Below are positions 13,592 through 14,635 of a stretch of 14,635 bases of DNA, in pieces. A model generated the notes under the pieces. The model saw only the letters and a program-made list of their open reading frames with translations, did no database searches and was not told the origin of the DNA. Both the position numbers and the translations under genes were made by a program. The DNA comes from Oscillospiraceae bacterium. GTDB taxonomy: Bacteria > Bacillota > Clostridia > Oscillospirales > Ruminococcaceae. The stretch is taken from NCBI GenBank assembly GCA_900768245.1, contig CAAGCE010000011.1, positions 1 to 14,635 on the forward strand, given 5' to 3'. Position 1 is the first letter of the stretch; each line of letters begins with the position of its first letter.

Positions 13592-14287
13592 ATGGGCTTT
13601 GACAGAATAAGAATCAAAGAAAATGCCAAGACACATTATGATCTGAACAAGTGGAACAATGTGCTGGTTGCATTTATTTCCAGCATAATTATGGGTGCTG
13701 TATCCGGTATGACAAGCGGTATATCCAACTTTTCATCGGATTCCGATGATTCGGCAGGACTTGTTATAACGATATATATTGTTAATATAGTTTTATCAAT
13801 TTTTGTGACTAATATTATGGCTATGGGTACGGCTACATGGTATCAGAAGGCTATACACAGGGATAATCTTGATATGGGAGCTATGTTTGATCCGTTCCGT
13901 GTAAATTACATGGATAATGTTCTTGCTATGTTCCTGAAAAATCTTTATATAGGCTTATGGTCGCTGCTGTTTATTATTCCGGGCATTGTTAAGGGGTACG
14001 CTTATTCAATGACGGAGTTTATCAAGGCGGAAAATCCGAATATCCCTGCGAGCAAGGCTATAGATATGAGCAACAGAATGACGCAGGGACGCAAGGGCGA
14101 CCTGTTTATGCTTGACCTGAGCTTTTTTGGCTGGTTTATGCTCTCCAGCTTTACCTGCGGCATACTTATGATCGTTTATGTAGGACCGTATTATTATGCA
14201 GCAAAGGCATTTGCTTATGAGGAGATCAAGGCGGAAGCTATTGCATCGGGCAAGGTTTCCGAATATGATTTTCAGGTATTGGGTTAA
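13592..14287 (+). CDS. DUF975-family integral membrane protein
   Basis: A 231-residue membrane protein of unknown function. Hydrophobic segments lie at about 22-43, 56-80, 108-136 and 170-200, and the last two may each cross more than once. Features of the family are the TATWYQKAIHR stretch at 80-90, LLFIIPGIVKGYAYSM at 125-140, and the SNRMTQGRKGDLFMLDLSFFGW block at about 160-181 followed by VGPYYYAAKAFAYEE. An AGGGGG site lies 6 bases before the start. It follows argF by 24 bases and ends at a strong terminator, so it is the last gene of the unit. No link to arginine can be shown. Confidence 0.88.
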   Translation: MGFDRIRIKENAKTHYDLNKWNNVLVAFISSIIMGAVSGMTSGISNFSSDSDDSAGLVITIYIVNIVLSIFVTNIMAMGTATWYQKAIHRDNLDMGAMFDPFRVNYMDNVLAMFLKNLYIGLWSLLFIIPGIVKGYAYSMTEFIKAENPNIPASKAIDMSNRMTQGRKGDLFMLDLSFFGWFMLSSFTCGILMIVYVGPYYYAAKAFAYEEIKAEAIASGKVSEYDFQVLG

Positions 14288-14301
14288 TTACTGACTTTTT
14301 G

Positions 14302-14345
14302 ACAGTCGGAATAGCTGTTTATGACAGTTATTTCGGCTGTTTTGT
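14302..14345 (+). terminator. Strong intrinsic terminator of the hydrolase-argF-DUF975 unit
   Basis: Two 17-base arms (14302-14318 and 14324-14340) around a TTATG loop pair throughout. Fourteen positions are Watson-Crick and three can be G-U, and TTTTGT follows. This separates the arginine cluster from the promoters downstream. Confidence 0.85.
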
Positions 14346-14437
14346 ATGTATAAGTGTATTTTATTGTGCAAAATAGTCATTGAAAATGTAAAATCAATAT
14401 AAGGTTGTTGTTAAAGTGCTGAATTAGAAAAAAAGTA

Positions 14438-14488
14438 TTGACACTGCCAAAATAATATGCTAATATAAATAAGTCGTCAGCGAACGAC
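14438..14488 (+). promoter_or_regulatory. Tandem strong promoter P1 with hairpin at the transcript start
   Basis: TTGACA at 14438-14443, a 17-base spacer ending in TGC (extended -10) and TAATAT at 14461-14466. An A-rich tract lies upstream, like an UP element. The expected transcript begins near 14473 with a small hairpin, GTCGT / ACGAC (14473-14477 and 14484-14488). No reading frame follows. Confidence 0.7.
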
Positions 14489-14528
14489 ACAGGACATTGA
14501 AAAGAAATAAAAAAAGTTTAAAAAAAGC

Positions 14529-14580
14529 TTGACAAAGCAGAAGAGATATGATATAATATTAAAGCTGCTTTTGAGAGCAG
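14529..14580 (+). promoter_or_regulatory. Tandem strong promoter P2 with hairpin at the transcript start
   Basis: Perfect TTGACA at 14529-14534 and perfect TATAAT at 14552-14557, with a 17-base spacer ending in TGA. It is preceded by A-runs (14511-14526). The transcript would begin with a CTGCT / AGCAG hairpin (14565-14569 and 14576-14580), the same plan as P1. Confidence 0.8.
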
Positions 14581-14620
14581 TAAGATTTTAAAGGAGTTTG
14601 AAAAACTTTTGAAAAAGCAC

Positions 14621-14635
14621 TTGACAAACGAAGTA
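14621..14635 (+). promoter_or_regulatory. Third tandem promoter, cut by the window edge
   Basis: Perfect TTGACA at 14621-14626, after a TTTGAAAAACTTTTGAAAAA tract. The -10 box would fall at about 14644, outside the window. Its -35 lies 92 bases after that of P2, which itself lies 91 after P1. This pattern suggests the control region of an rRNA operon just to the right. Confidence 0.6.

Noticed and set aside
1..14635. CRISPR arrays, tRNA genes, phage or toxin-antitoxin modules
   Set aside because: No regularly spaced identical repeats with unique spacers, no tRNA cloverleaf and no such gene families were seen; the tandem promoters at the right edge are not an array.

Overview
The window reads as a chromosomal segment of a low- to mid-GC Firmicute, most likely a Ruminococcus-like member of the Oscillospiraceae. 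This rests on the gene complement, the strong GGAGG-type ribosome binding sites, the codon style and the kinds of intergenic palindromes; no database search was possible. The coding part is an almost complete arginine biosynthesis cluster. It holds argG, argH, argC, argJ, argB, argD and argF, all on the + strand. A P-type Ca2+ ATPase gene diverges on the - strand at the left, and what looks like the promoter region of an rRNA operon begins at the right edge.

Layout. 1-185: a partial palindromic intergenic repeat downstream of the ATPase. 186-2855 (-): calcium-transporting ATPase. 2856-3145: an AT-rich divergent control region with a strong argG promoter and ArgR-box-like sites. 3146-4375: argG, closed by a hairpin terminator. 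4376-4685: terminator, a new promoter and a 178-bp inverted-repeat (MITE-like) element. 4686-6558: a small lipoprotein gene overlapping argH. 6559-6718: a palindrome-rich control region. 6719-11593: argC, an inserted 488-bp cassette carrying a four-helix-bundle (S23/IVP family) gene, argJ, a GC-rich extragenic repeat, argB and argD. 11591-11768: a second copy of the 178-bp element. 11881-14287: an alpha/beta hydrolase, argF and a DUF975 membrane protein, ended by a strong terminator at about 14302-14345. 14346-14635: tandem strong promoters at a period of about 91 bp, typical of an rrn operon.

How the genes work together. ArgJ, ArgB, ArgC and ArgD form the cyclic acetylated-ornithine branch: ArgJ moves the acetyl group from N-acetylornithine back to glutamate. 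ArgF, ArgG and ArgH then convert ornithine to arginine. No separate argA or argE is needed with ArgJ. Carbamoyl-phosphate synthase (carAB) and an argR regulator gene are not in this window. ArgB has the N-terminal helix usually seen in arginine-inhibited enzymes, which fits feedback control of a cyclic pathway.

The most notable non-pathway feature is the cassette between argC and argJ. A 23S-rRNA-intervening-sequence-type four-helix-bundle gene sits between 22-bp inverted repeats that match at 21 of 22 positions. The cassette fits between the argC stop codon and the argJ ribosome binding site. This is the architecture of rRNA intervening sequences, but placed in an mRNA intergenic gap. Together with the two 178-bp elements and the argJ-argB repeat, three unrelated kinds of intergenic repeat have entered the cluster.
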